A stretch of DNA of 18,547 bases from CAZSNT01 sp964607765 (GTDB lineage: Bacteria > Verrucomicrobiota > Lentisphaeria > Oligosphaerales > JABHEG01). The notes under the pieces are model-generated. The model worked only from the letters and a program-made list of their open reading frames with translations. It was not told the DNA's origin and did no database searches. Numbering within the stretch: the stretch's first letter is position 1; every line of letters starts with the position of its first letter. Positions 7,771 through 16,100 of this stretch are shown in pieces. The stretch is from contig CAZSNT010000188.1 in the NCBI GenBank assembly GCA_964607765.1, positions 1-18,547 of the forward strand, written 5' to 3'. The position numbers and the translations under genes were made by a program.

Positions 7771-7877
7771 CCCACGGATGGGGGAGTGTCGTACCCACGG
7801 ATGGCAGAGCCGGCCCACGGATGGGGCAGTGTTGTACCCACGGATGGCAGAGCCGGCCCACGGATGGGGGATCTGGG
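7771..7877. repeat. 43-bp tandem repeat built from CCCACGGATGG motifs
   Basis: CCCACGGATGG occurs five times, at 7771, 7794, 7814, 7837 and 7857, spaced alternately 23, 20, 23 and 20 bp. The higher-order unit is therefore 43 bp: two full copies (7771-7813 and 7814-7856, with two differences) and a partial third. Each motif is itself an imperfect palindrome with arms CCA and TGG. The array lies between the two divergent promoters. Both strands are open across it only because of the repeat composition. Confidence 0.85.
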
Positions 7878-7939
7878 CAACGGGTATCCCCGACCGGCCG
7901 CTGTGTGCGTGACCTGGTCCTGCAGTGCTGCAGATCCGG

Positions 7940-7968
7940 TTGTGCGCTGCCCGACGTGCCGCTATAGT
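7940..7968 (+). promoter_or_regulatory. predicted promoter of the dual-sulfatase gene
   Basis: TTGTGC (7940-7945), a 17-bp spacer and TATAGT (7963-7968) give a good sigma70-type promoter. The expected start site, near 7975, falls inside the LacI-type operator immediately downstream. The leader to ATG 8015 would be about 40 nt. Confidence 0.55.
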
Positions 7969-7972
7969 ACGG

Positions 7973-7986
7973 TGCAAGCGCTTGCA
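7973..7986. promoter_or_regulatory. LacI-family operator, perfect 14-bp palindrome
   Basis: TGCAAGCGCTTGCA is a perfect palindrome with a central CG and matches the general LacI/GalR-family operator form TGnAAnCGnTTnCA. It begins 4 bp after the -10 box, so bound repressor would block initiation of the sulfatase gene. No LacI-family regulator is encoded in the window. I saw no second copy of this site here. The palindrome is directly visible; the regulator class is inferred from the consensus. Confidence 0.72.
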
Positions 7987-8014
7987 AACACGTCAACAGA
8001 GGGAGTCATGTGTC

Positions 8015-11000
8015 ATGGTAAGGCGACCTATTTTCGGGATGATCTGTTTGCTCGGACTCGCAGGCAGTATGTCCGTCGCTGATGAACGGCCCAATGTCAT
8101 CTTGGTCATGGCCGATGATATGGGGTATGAGTGCCTGAGCAGTAATGGGTGCCTTGAGTACCGAACGCCTCATCTTGATGCGTTGGGTGCCCGGGGTATC
8201 CGGTTCCAGCACTGCTATTCGTTGCCGATCTGCACACCAAGCCGTGTCAAGATCATGACGGGGCGTTACAGCTTCCGGAACTACGAACGCTTCGGACTGC
8301 TGCCCACCACGGAGGTCACATTCGGCAGCCTGCTGCAGAAAGCCGGTTACAGCACGGCCATTGTAGGCAAGTGGCAGCTTGGCGGAGACTGGCGCACGCC
8401 GACACAGTTCGGGTTTGACGAATACTGCCTCCAGAACGGGATTGCGCCCGAGAGGCCTTTCGATCGCTCCACTCGCGGGCCCAGCCGCTACTGGGGCCAT
8501 CCGGCCATTGTGGCCAACGGCGAGCTCTACGAGAGCAAGCACACCTACGGGCCGGACATGCTCAACGAGTACGCGGTGAACTTCATCAGGAAGAAGAAGG
8601 ACAGGCCGTTCTTCCTCTACTACCCCATGCTGTTGCCCCACAGCCCGTTCGAGCCCAGCCCGCGTACGCCGGGAGAGGAGCATAAAGACGGCAGGACGTC
8701 CGAGGTCCGGTATTTCAAGGACATGGTGGAGTACACAGATCACCTGGTCGGGAACCTCGTGAAAGCCCTCGAGGACAGCGGCCAGCGCGAGAACACCCTC
8801 ATCATGTTCACGGGTGACAACGGGACGACGTACCCGGTCAAGGTCACGGCATCGTGTGAAGACATGCGGCGCATGGCGGCCACGTCGGGACGTGTCGGGA
8901 CGGTGGTCGAAGCGGGGACGCCCAGTCCCAAGAGCACGCACAAGAAGTTCAAGTTCGTCGAAGGCCCGATCACGCGCACGACGTACGGGGACGTGCCTGG
9001 CGGCAAGGACTTGATGGCCAACAGCGGGACACGGGTCCCGTTGGTCGTCGATTGGCCCAAGTATGGGGCCGCCTACAAGCAGTTCGGCAACACATGCACT
9101 GATCTCATCGACTTCTCAGACTTCTTTGCGACCGTCCTGGAGCTGGCCGGCGCGGAGAAACCTGTCGAGCGCGCCATCGACGGCATTTCGTTTGCCAGTC
9201 GGCTGCAGGGCAGGGGGGCGAGTACTCGCGACTACATCTTCTGCCACTACTGGGGGTTTGGTCGGAAGCCGGACCAGGCACGGGACGCGATTCACGACGG
9301 GACTTGGAAGCTCTACAATGACGGTCGGTTCTTCAATGTGGTCGAAGACATGGACGAGCAGACCGCGTTGGCGGCGGAGAAGCTCGCGGGCGCAGGCAAG
9401 CACGCCTACGACCGGCTCAGTAACGCCTACACCGAGCTGCGCGGTCTCGCTCTTCCCGTCCCGGTGGCTCCCTCGGCAAAGCTGCCCGAACCGAAGGCCA
9501 ACGCGACTTCGGCCGCTCCTCAGATCAAACTCCGGGCCGCCGATCCCGTTCCTACGGTGCTGCCGGACGCGCGGCCCAATGTCGTCATCATCTATTCGGA
9601 TGATCAGGGCTGGGGCGATGTTGGTTACCATGGCTTCGAAGACATCATGACGCCGCGTATCGACAAGTTGGCCGCCGGCGGCACATGGTTTTCCCAGGCG
9701 TATGTGTCTGCCTCGGTTTGCGGGCCGTCCCGTGCGGGGCTGCTGACAGGCATCTACCAGCAGCGCATGGGCGTGTACGGTAACTACGATAAGGGCGGCA
9801 TTCCGACCAGTCAGCCGAGCCTCTTCGAGATGCTCAAGCGGGAAGGCTACAACTGTGGTGCTGTCGGCAAATGGCACGTGGGCGCTGCACGCGAAGAACT
9901 TCGGCCCAACTCGCGCTGTGTGGACTTCTTTTATGGCTTCCTCTGGGGCGCACACGACTACTACAAGTCCGGTACGGACCCTGACACACCTCGGAAAGGC
10001 GAGCGTCCGATCATGCGGAATACGCAGATCGAGCCGCCGATCCAGGCCTCCAATGGCTACCTCACCGAGATGTTCACGAAGGAGGCCGTGCAGTTCATCG
10101 AGCGGACTGAGGCGGACAAGCCGTTCTGTCTCTATCTGGCCTACAACGCTGTCCACCATCCGTGGAGTGTGCCCGATTCCTACGTGGAACGCGTGCAGCA
10201 CCTGGACACGCACGATGAGCGCAAGCTGTTCGCCGGTATGGTGTTGGCGATGGACGACGGAGTGGGCGCCGTCATGGACGCGTTGCGCCGCAAAGGCGTG
10301 GAGGACAACACACTCGTGTTTTTCATGAGTGACAACGGCTCGCCGCGCGGCCAAGGGATCGCCCAGCCCAAGCAGAAGACGCGAGGGACGACGACCATGT
10401 CCAGCCCGGGCCCGTTCAACGGCTTCAAAGGCGACACCTACGAAGGCGGCACGCGGGTCCCGTTCGTCATGTACTGGCCTGGTAAAATCCCCGCCGGAGC
10501 GGTCTACAAGCATCCGGTCATCAATCTGGATATTGTCCCAACCGTCCTCGCCCGCTGCAGCGTGCGTCGTCCCTACAAAGGGCACGCCTTCGACGGCGTG
10601 GATCTGCTGCCGTTCATCACCGGCCGAGCCGCGGCTGCCCGGAAGCCGCACGACACTCTGTACTGGCGGCGCGGCGACGACTATGCGCTTCTGAAAGGCG
10701 ACTGGAAGCTGGCGTGGAACGACCAAGGCGGTCCCAGGACCATCCAGCTGTTCAATCTGGCGAACGATCCCGGGGAATGGAGAGATCTCGCTGCGGTGGC
10801 CCCCGAACGGGCGCAGGTGTTGCAGGACATGTTTGACGCGTGGGACAGCCGCTTGCCGGACAACCAGGGCGGTCGCAACCCGCGGAACCGCAACACCGGG
10901 TACGCGTCAGGCCGGCGTGTCGACGTGGAGGCATTCAACGCGCGCCAGGCGGCGCAGCCCCCCGCTCAAGCAAAGCCTGCTGGGCGTGGTCGTTCGCAGT

Positions 11001-11179
11001 CGCGTACCTTCAAGAAACACATGGCGCGGAAGCGGGAGCAGGAGAAGAAGACCGGGAAACCGGTGGACCAGGCGCAGGAGGACCGCTGGTTCCGGGCCAA
11101 AGACCTGAACAGCGACGGCGTACTGGACGAGAACGAGCTCAGCAAGAAGGTCCGGGCTGATTGGAACAGGCAGAAGTGA
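8015..11179 (+). CDS. secreted two-domain sulfatase fusion with C-terminal EF-hand
   Basis: A 1054-residue fusion of two complete S1 sulfatases. ATG 8015 is chosen because AGAGGGAG (7998-8005) lies 9 nt upstream and a signal peptide (1-22, ending SVA) follows; ATG 8008 is out of frame. Domain 1 (about 25-478) has D34/D35, CTPSR at 73-77, GKWQLGG at 118-124, H209 and D268/N269. Domain 2 (about 519-900) has D529/D530, CGPSR at 569-573, GKWHVG and SDNG at 772-775. A Pro/Ala-rich linker (about 479-518) joins them. A basic tail leads to an EF-hand with ligand positions D1030, N1032, D1034, D1038 and E1041. Domain 1 carries Gln where most sulfatases have His. The domains may remove different sulfates from one glycan. 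Substrates are not identifiable by eye. The operator upstream suggests sugar-responsive repression. Confidence 0.92.
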   Translation: MVRRPIFGMICLLGLAGSMSVADERPNVILVMADDMGYECLSSNGCLEYRTPHLDALGARGIRFQHCYSLPICTPSRVKIMTGRYSFRNYERFGLLPTTEVTFGSLLQKAGYSTAIVGKWQLGGDWRTPTQFGFDEYCLQNGIAPERPFDRSTRGPSRYWGHPAIVANGELYESKHTYGPDMLNEYAVNFIRKKKDRPFFLYYPMLLPHSPFEPSPRTPGEEHKDGRTSEVRYFKDMVEYTDHLVGNLVKALEDSGQRENTLIMFTGDNGTTYPVKVTASCEDMRRMAATSGRVGTVVEAGTPSPKSTHKKFKFVEGPITRTTYGDVPGGKDLMANSGTRVPLVVDWPKYGAAYKQFGNTCTDLIDFSDFFATVLELAGAEKPVERAIDGISFASRLQGRGASTRDYIFCHYWGFGRKPDQARDAIHDGTWKLYNDGRFFNVVEDMDEQTALAAEKLAGAGKHAYDRLSNAYTELRGLALPVPVAPSAKLPEPKANATSAAPQIKLRAADPVPTVLPDARPNVVIIYSDDQGWGDVGYHGFEDIMTPRIDKLAAGGTWFSQAYVSASVCGPSRAGLLTGIYQQRMGVYGNYDKGGIPTSQPSLFEMLKREGYNCGAVGKWHVGAAREELRPNSRCVDFFYGFLWGAHDYYKSGTDPDTPRKGERPIMRNTQIEPPIQASNGYLTEMFTKEAVQFIERTEADKPFCLYLAYNAVHHPWSVPDSYVERVQHLDTHDERKLFAGMVLAMDDGVGAVMDALRRKGVEDNTLVFFMSDNGSPRGQGIAQPKQKTRGTTTMSSPGPFNGFKGDTYEGGTRVPFVMYWPGKIPAGAVYKHPVINLDIVPTVLARCSVRRPYKGHAFDGVDLLPFITGRAAAARKPHDTLYWRRGDDYALLKGDWKLAWNDQGGPRTIQLFNLANDPGEWRDLAAVAPERAQVLQDMFDAWDSRLPDNQGGRNPRNRNTGYASGRRVDVEAFNARQAAQPPAQAKPAGRGRSQSRTFKKHMARKREQEKKTGKPVDQAQEDRWFRAKDLNSDGVLDENELSKKVRADWNRQK

Positions 11180-11213
11180 CCGATCAGGCCGTTGGCAATC
11201 GCATCCTGCCTGG

Positions 11214-11299
11214 CCGGACGTAGCGCTCTCTGGGCGGCGGCTTCTTTTCGACGCGCGACCGAGGGCAAGCCGCCGCCCGGAGAGCGGCGCTACGTCCGG
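11214..11299. repeat. long imperfect inverted repeat after the dual-sulfatase gene
   Basis: The left arm 11214-11243 (CCGGACGTAGCG...GGCGGCGGCTT) matches the complement of 11267-11299 except for a 3-nt insertion and one substitution, leaving a loop of about 23 nt. It starts 35 bp after the sulfatase stop and could act as a terminator or transcript-end stabiliser, although no T-tract follows. The size suggests a dispersed palindromic repeat. The remaining sequence up to 11415 shows no clear promoter. Confidence 0.75.
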
Positions 11300-11415
11300 A
11301 GCAGCGTTGCGCGGTCAACTGAGCGCGACCGTGGGAGCGGAGCTTCAGCGAGCGGGTTGTTCGCGGCAAGGGCATGGTGAGTGGAGCCGAGAGAGCACAT
11401 TCGGGAGTAGGGAAT

Positions 11416-12825
11416 ATGCGCGTGGCACTGAGGAGTCTACTGGCAGCGACAGTCGCAATCGTGGCAGGGGCGGCCACTGCAGTGGCCGAGATCAAAATGC
11501 CGGCCGTGTTCAGCAACGACATGGTGCTGCAGCGTGACCTGACCGTGCCGGTCTGGGGTGCGGCGGCGCCCGGGGAGAAGGTGAGGGTGGCGTTTGCCGG
11601 GCAGAAACTCTCGACCACAGCCGCCGAGGACGGGACGTGGATGGTGAAACTGGCGCCGTTGACGACCTCGAAGACCAACCGCACGATGACGGTCACTGGG
11701 ACGAACACGCTTACGTTCCAGCGTGTGCTGGTTGGCGAAGTCTGGCTTGCCAGCGGGCAGTCGAACATGGCCGGCAGGTTCGTCGCGAAGAAGGGGCGCC
11801 AGATCGATCCGAAGGTGTTCGATCGGGATCTGTCCGGCTTCCGGTTCCTGCCCCCGAACGGGGCGTGGCGCGTGCTGGACGAGAAGTCGCAGAACCAGGT
11901 CTCCTGCGTGGCCTTCTATTTCGGGATCGAGCTGTACGAGGAACTGGGCATCCCAATCGGCCTGATCCAGCGCTACAACTCGGGCACACCGATCCAGGCA
12001 TGGATGCCGAAGGACGCGTCGGAGGCCATTCGCAAGAAGCTGGACATCCCCGCGGACTGGAACGATGACAAGGGCAACCGCCGCGCCGCCGTGCAGTTCG
12101 ACGGTAAGATCGCCCCGATTGTGCCGGTGTCGTTCCGCGGCGTCGTCTGGTACCAGGGCGAACGGAATGCCAAGACGTTCACCGGTTGGGAGTACCGCTG
12201 GTTGCTGCCGCACCTGATCGATACGTGGCGCGAGCTGTGGGCGACGCGGGCGGGACTGCCGTTGCGCGAGTTCCCGTTTTACTACGTGCAGGTCCCAACC
12301 CAGGCGAAGGACGGCGAGTGGCCGTGGCTGCGGGACGGCATGCGGCGCGCGCTCGATCTGACGGAGAACACGGGCATGGCGGTGTTCTACGATCACGGGC
12401 CAAGCCTTCATCCTGCGAACAAGCAGCCCGCGGGCGAGCGACTCGCTCTGTGGGCGCTCGCCAAAGACTACGGGCGTCAGGATCTCGTACACTGCGGTCC
12501 GCTGCTGGACAAGGTGCGTATCGATGGGGGCAGGGCGGTTCTTACCTTCAAGCACATCGGGCGCGGGTTGAAGAGCACGTCCGGCAGCAGCGATCTGAAG
12601 TTCTTCGAGATCGCCGGCCAGGACGGCAAGTACGTCCCCGCTCAGGCGCGGATAGAAGGCGATACCGTGGCCGTCAAGAGCGAGGCCGTGCCTGCCCCGG
12701 TCCATGTGCGGTACCTGTTCCGCAAGTCGGAGCCCGGTCCCGAGGTCAGTCTGATCAATGCCGAGGGGCTGCCCGCTTCGTCGTTCATGACGGACGAGAT
12801 CAAGCCGCCGCGCGAGGGGGAGTAG
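11416..12825 (+). CDS. secreted sialate O-acetylesterase-like carbohydrate esterase (SASA family)
   Basis: A 469-residue SGNH-type esterase expected to remove O-acetyl groups from sialic acids or other acetylated sugars. ATG 11416 has GGGAG (11403-11407) 8 nt upstream; the frame also opens at a GTG at 11374. The signal peptide is residues 1-24 (ending TAVA). An N-terminal beta domain (about 25-105, containing SNDMVLQRD) leads to the nucleophile block GEVWLASGQSNMAG with Ser116. WYQGERN (245-251) is the family's second block. The catalytic His is probably H332 in the LHPANKQPAGERLALWAL region. Many family members have Asp two residues before this His; here it is Ser330, with D326 nearby. Length and block order are typical. 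Neighbouring sulfatase and sialidase-like genes fit glycan trimming. Confidence 0.88.
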   Translation: MRVALRSLLAATVAIVAGAATAVAEIKMPAVFSNDMVLQRDLTVPVWGAAAPGEKVRVAFAGQKLSTTAAEDGTWMVKLAPLTTSKTNRTMTVTGTNTLTFQRVLVGEVWLASGQSNMAGRFVAKKGRQIDPKVFDRDLSGFRFLPPNGAWRVLDEKSQNQVSCVAFYFGIELYEELGIPIGLIQRYNSGTPIQAWMPKDASEAIRKKLDIPADWNDDKGNRRAAVQFDGKIAPIVPVSFRGVVWYQGERNAKTFTGWEYRWLLPHLIDTWRELWATRAGLPLREFPFYYVQVPTQAKDGEWPWLRDGMRRALDLTENTGMAVFYDHGPSLHPANKQPAGERLALWALAKDYGRQDLVHCGPLLDKVRIDGGRAVLTFKHIGRGLKSTSGSSDLKFFEIAGQDGKYVPAQARIEGDTVAVKSEAVPAPVHVRYLFRKSEPGPEVSLINAEGLPASSFMTDEIKPPREGE

Positions 12826-12827
12826 CC

Positions 12828-12853
12828 TGTCCCCGGCACGTGTCCCCGGCACG
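12828..12853. repeat. two tandem copies of TGTCCCCGGCACG
   Basis: The 13-mer TGTCCCCGGCACG occurs twice head to tail immediately after the esterase stop codon. It is probably the edge of the palindrome cluster that continues to 13003. Confidence 0.6.
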
Positions 12854-12861
12854 CCCGCTGC

Positions 12862-12902
12862 GCCGGTTCTGCGTAACCGGCCCGGCTCGGGAGCCAGTTA
12901 CG
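12862..12902. repeat. overlapping alternative hairpins
   Basis: GCCGGTT with a 6-nt loop and AACCGGC (12862-12881) shares its stem with the hairpin at 2017-2036. A second, competing fold pairs CGTAAC (12872-12877) with GTTACG (12897-12902) and GGCT with AGCC inside. The two folds are mutually exclusive in one strand. Confidence 0.5.
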
Positions 12903-12927
12903 TGAGGCATCCGTGCGTCGCCCGTAG

Positions 12928-12947
12928 CCCGGCTCTCCCGAGCCGGG
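12928..12947. repeat. hairpin CCCGGCTC-TCCC-GAGCCGGG
   Basis: A perfect 8-bp stem with a 4-nt loop. Its core is the same CCCGGCTC/GAGCCGGG palindrome as the larger hairpin at 12960-13003, and it is also preceded by CGTAG, so it looks like a shortened copy of the same repeat. Confidence 0.65.
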
Positions 12948-12959
12948 TGTGCTGGCGTG

Positions 12960-13003
12960 CGTCCCCCGTAGCCCGGCTCGGGAGAGCCGGGCTACGGGGG
13001 ACG
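12960..13003. terminator. perfect 44-nt palindrome, 20-bp stem with GGGA loop
   Basis: The left arm 12960-12979 and right arm 12984-13003 are exactly complementary over 20 bp with a 4-nt loop. It lies between the esterase stop (12825) and the giant gene (13176) and would end or insulate transcripts from either side. It lacks a T-tract, and the shorter relative at 12928 indicates it is a member of a palindromic repeat family rather than a standard intrinsic terminator. Confidence 0.6.
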
Positions 13004-13045
13004 CTACTCGGGAGTGAGGCAGTACCCCGGCTTGAGCGTGGTTCC

Positions 13046-13074
13046 TTGTGTCCATACCCAGGTGGGGCTATCTT
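13046..13074 (+). promoter_or_regulatory. possible promoter of the giant secreted protein gene
   Basis: TTGTGT (13046-13051), a 17-bp spacer and TATCTT (13069-13074) form a plausible sigma70-type promoter downstream of the 44-nt palindrome. It would give a leader of about 95 nt. No operator-like palindrome is seen near it. The rest of 13004-13175 shows nothing else clear except the ribosome binding site. Confidence 0.35.
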
Positions 13075-13175
13075 CCTCCAGGGCGCGGGGGCGATCCCCT
13101 GTTGCTGTGAGTGAGTTTCTGTGTCCCAGTACACCGACGGGCTGAGTCACCAGCGGGAAGAAGGAGGCGTTTCCC

Positions 13176-16100
13176 ATGTCAAGCAGACGCACGTTTCTGT
13201 TGTGGTCGAGAGGCGATGTCCGGCGCATGGCGTGGGTGTGCGCGTCCATCCTGGTCGCAAGCATCTGGTTTCAGCACGCTTGCCGGGCCGAGGACGGTGA
13301 CGCTGCGAGCAGCGACCCGGTCGCGAAGATTGAGAAGCGCCTCAAGGAGATTGAGAAGGAGAAGGAGGCTGCCGATGCCAAGATCGCGGAGCTGGAGGGG
13401 AAGATCCAGACGCTGAGGGATAAGGCTCTGTCTGTCGCCAAGAAGGCGGAGAAAAACAAGAAGACGCCGGAAAAGGGCAAGAAGGCCCTGACCCACGAGC
13501 AGAAGTGGGCCGAGGCAAAGCAGAAGCTGGCCGACCTCGAGCGAGGCCGGGCCATCCTCCAGAAGACCTACGGCAGGGCCCAAGGCGAACTGCGCAGGGT
13601 TAACGAACGGATTGCCCGTCTGCGGGAACCGCTCGAACTGTTGGAGGCTTGGGACACCTACAAGGACTCCAAGCAGAGCCCGCACGACCTCAACGTGCTG
13701 TGCCGCTACGTTCTGGGCCGCCCGGCCAACAACACGGAACTGAAAGACAGGAAAGCGTTCGCCATCTACCTGCACCGTCATCACATCCTGCCCAAGTACA
13801 TCGGACCTGCCGCGGAGATGCTGGTCGGCGCCGGCTCGTTGATCAACGCTTTGGCGGGAATCTTGGGGGGTGGGCTCTCGAGCGCCACATCGGCATTCGG
13901 GATGGCCCTGGACACCGCCGTGACGACCGCCATCGGTGAGGCAACCGGGCACGCTGCCGGCCTGAGCGAGTTGCATGCCTCCGCACTCAGGGATCTCTAC
14001 GCCCTCGAGAATCGGCACATGAAGCACCCGGACGGTCGTGAATACACGGTGGCGGAGGTCCGGGCCATCGCCCGCAAGCACGTGCAGAGCCTGCGAGACG
14101 GCACGTTGGACTGTCTGAATCTCATGCCCAAGCTGATCGCTGCGGCGGACAAGGGCATCGAGGAATGCCGGAAAGAGGTCCAGAAACTGGAAGTGCCGTT
14201 CAGGAAGCTCCAGGAGGAAGTGGCTGCCCTCCAGGCCAAGATCAAGCCGTTGCAGGAGAAGCTGGCCCGGCTTGACGCTGAGAAAGAGCGTCTCGAGAAG
14301 GTGGAGAAGCCGAAAGCCGAGTGGAATCAGACGGTCAAGGCAGCGGGGAAAGGGAAGATGATCCCCCGCCACGTCTCCCTGTCCTGGACGGGCGGTGCCC
14401 AAGGTATGCGGCTGGCCGCGGACGACCTGAGCGCGTCCGTCCTCGGACTGCCGCGCTCTCGCGAGTTCACAGCCACCGTTGTCTACGACCTCCTCACGCC
14501 ATCGCAGCGCGCTGTCGATGGCTACACGATCAACACCATGCGGCGTGTCCGCGGGGGCGTTTCGAGCAGGCCGGGGGCGGCCCAGATACAGGTTGGGGGC
14601 CTCGCCGTGGTCGTGGACAAGTCCGGCACGAAAGTGAACGGCTCGGCTCCAGGCTGCGCCAAGCTTGTCGCTATGGTCTCCGGTGCGGCGTCGGAGTGGA
14701 AGCGCCAGCCGGTCCCAAACCTGCCGCAGAAGCTCAAAGACGCTGGGTACAAGCTCATGGAGGACGCGGTAGCGAAGACCGGCACGCTCCGGTTCGAGAA
14801 CCAGTACGGCGTGAGCGTTCACAAGATTACGGGCTTCGTCGCCGAACCGTCCCGCGAGGATCTGGACCTGTGGGTGGGCCACAAGGAACTGGGTTCGGTG
14901 GACATTACGGCGCGTATCGTCGTGGACAGCCCGAAGGAGGACAATCCCAACTACCGTCTCGGCAGAAACGCCAACAAGCACCTTTCCTGGAAGCTGAGTG
15001 GTGACACCGGCAGCTTCAGGCTGCACATGGGCAATTCGTTCCGGCCCTGGAAACAGACGCTCACTGCGGTCGGGCCCGGGTTGTGCACAGTGGAAGTGGG
15101 GCTGCTGGACAAGAATGGCAAGATTTGCAGCCCCACGTCCATACTTGTGCAGGCAGCAGAGCCCAGGGCGCGGGCCAATCTGGAACTGCCGGAGATTCCC
15201 AGCCCGCACCCATTGCTTCCGATCGGCGAGGAGGGCGCCTACGTCGCTGAGATCTCCGGCTGTTCGCTCCTCGACGAGGCCAACTATGAGGTGAGGTGGT
15301 CTCTGCCGCGCCATGGCGCCGGCGCGCAGGCGTCCCTGGAGTGGCTGACGTTTCAGGCGAAAACGCCCCTGGAGCGCAAAGGCGACATGTGGACGTCGAC
15401 GTGCCGTTTCACCGCGGACAAGGGCGCCATGCTCAAGCGCGACCGCAATGCCCTGACGCACAACGGTTGGGATTGTGTCCGGGGCGGCTTCCGCCTGGAC
15501 GCCGCCATCCATCGGCTGGACGAGGCGGAGCCCATCACCCCGGTCTCCACCTTTGGGAAGGCCGTGCGTTGCACACTGCCGCGCGTGCGCAACATGAGGC
15601 TGGGTTTGCTGGGGACGGGGAACCTGCGCACTCGGGCGGGTTCTCTGGGCTTTGACGGAGCTTTCCGTCGAGTCGGGTCGATGGACGTGTTCTTCCCCAG
15701 GCCCTTCGGTGGCGGTGGCTTGGGGCGTTTCGGATACACGCTCGATCACAGCGCCGGCAGGATAACCATGGAAATCGGCTCTGCCAGGACTGCCATGCTG
15801 GGTGCGGCGTCGTCGGCCATGAACGGCCCAAACTACCTCAGAACCGCCACCCGCAAGAGCTACAACCTGCCGTCATCCGCCATCGGCCTGGGCACACTGA
15901 GCGCCAGCTACAGCGCCAGCCAGGCTGCGAAGGCGGGTCTCGTGCTGAAGGAAGATGTCGAGACCGACCAGATTCTGCTGTTCTTCAACAAACTGGTTGT
16001 GAACCGGATCGGGTCGGGGGCCGACAGAAAATACCGGCTCACCGTGTACGGGCCCACCAACTGCTCGAGCTACACGGCGCAATGGCACATGAAGAAAGGG

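Noticed and set aside
7771..7877. CRISPR array at the CCCACGGATGG motifs
   Set aside because: The motif is only 11 bp and the 'spacers' are themselves repeated in alternation.
7680..7880. N-terminal extension of the short PL8 lyase up to 7880
   Set aside because: The added 67 codons run through the 43-bp repeat array and precede a good signal peptide that has its own ribosome binding site at 7689-7686.
7925..8014. Upstream start of the dual sulfatase at 7925
   Set aside because: It would place the promoter and operator inside the coding region and put 30 residues before the signal peptide.
9116..10726. Minus-strand open frame (536 codons) opposite sulfatase domain 2
   Set aside because: The plus strand holds clear sulfatase motifs; the antisense frame is a composition effect.
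13182..13200. Twin-arginine export signal in the giant protein (SRRTFLL)
   Set aside because: The motif fits, but the hydrophobic core starts about a dozen residues later after a charged stretch, so Tat export is not supported enough to call.
13179..15749. Long minus-strand open frame (856 codons) opposite the giant gene
   Set aside because: It is the mirror of a strongly GC-biased plus-strand gene, starts without a ribosome binding site and lacks recognisable domains.
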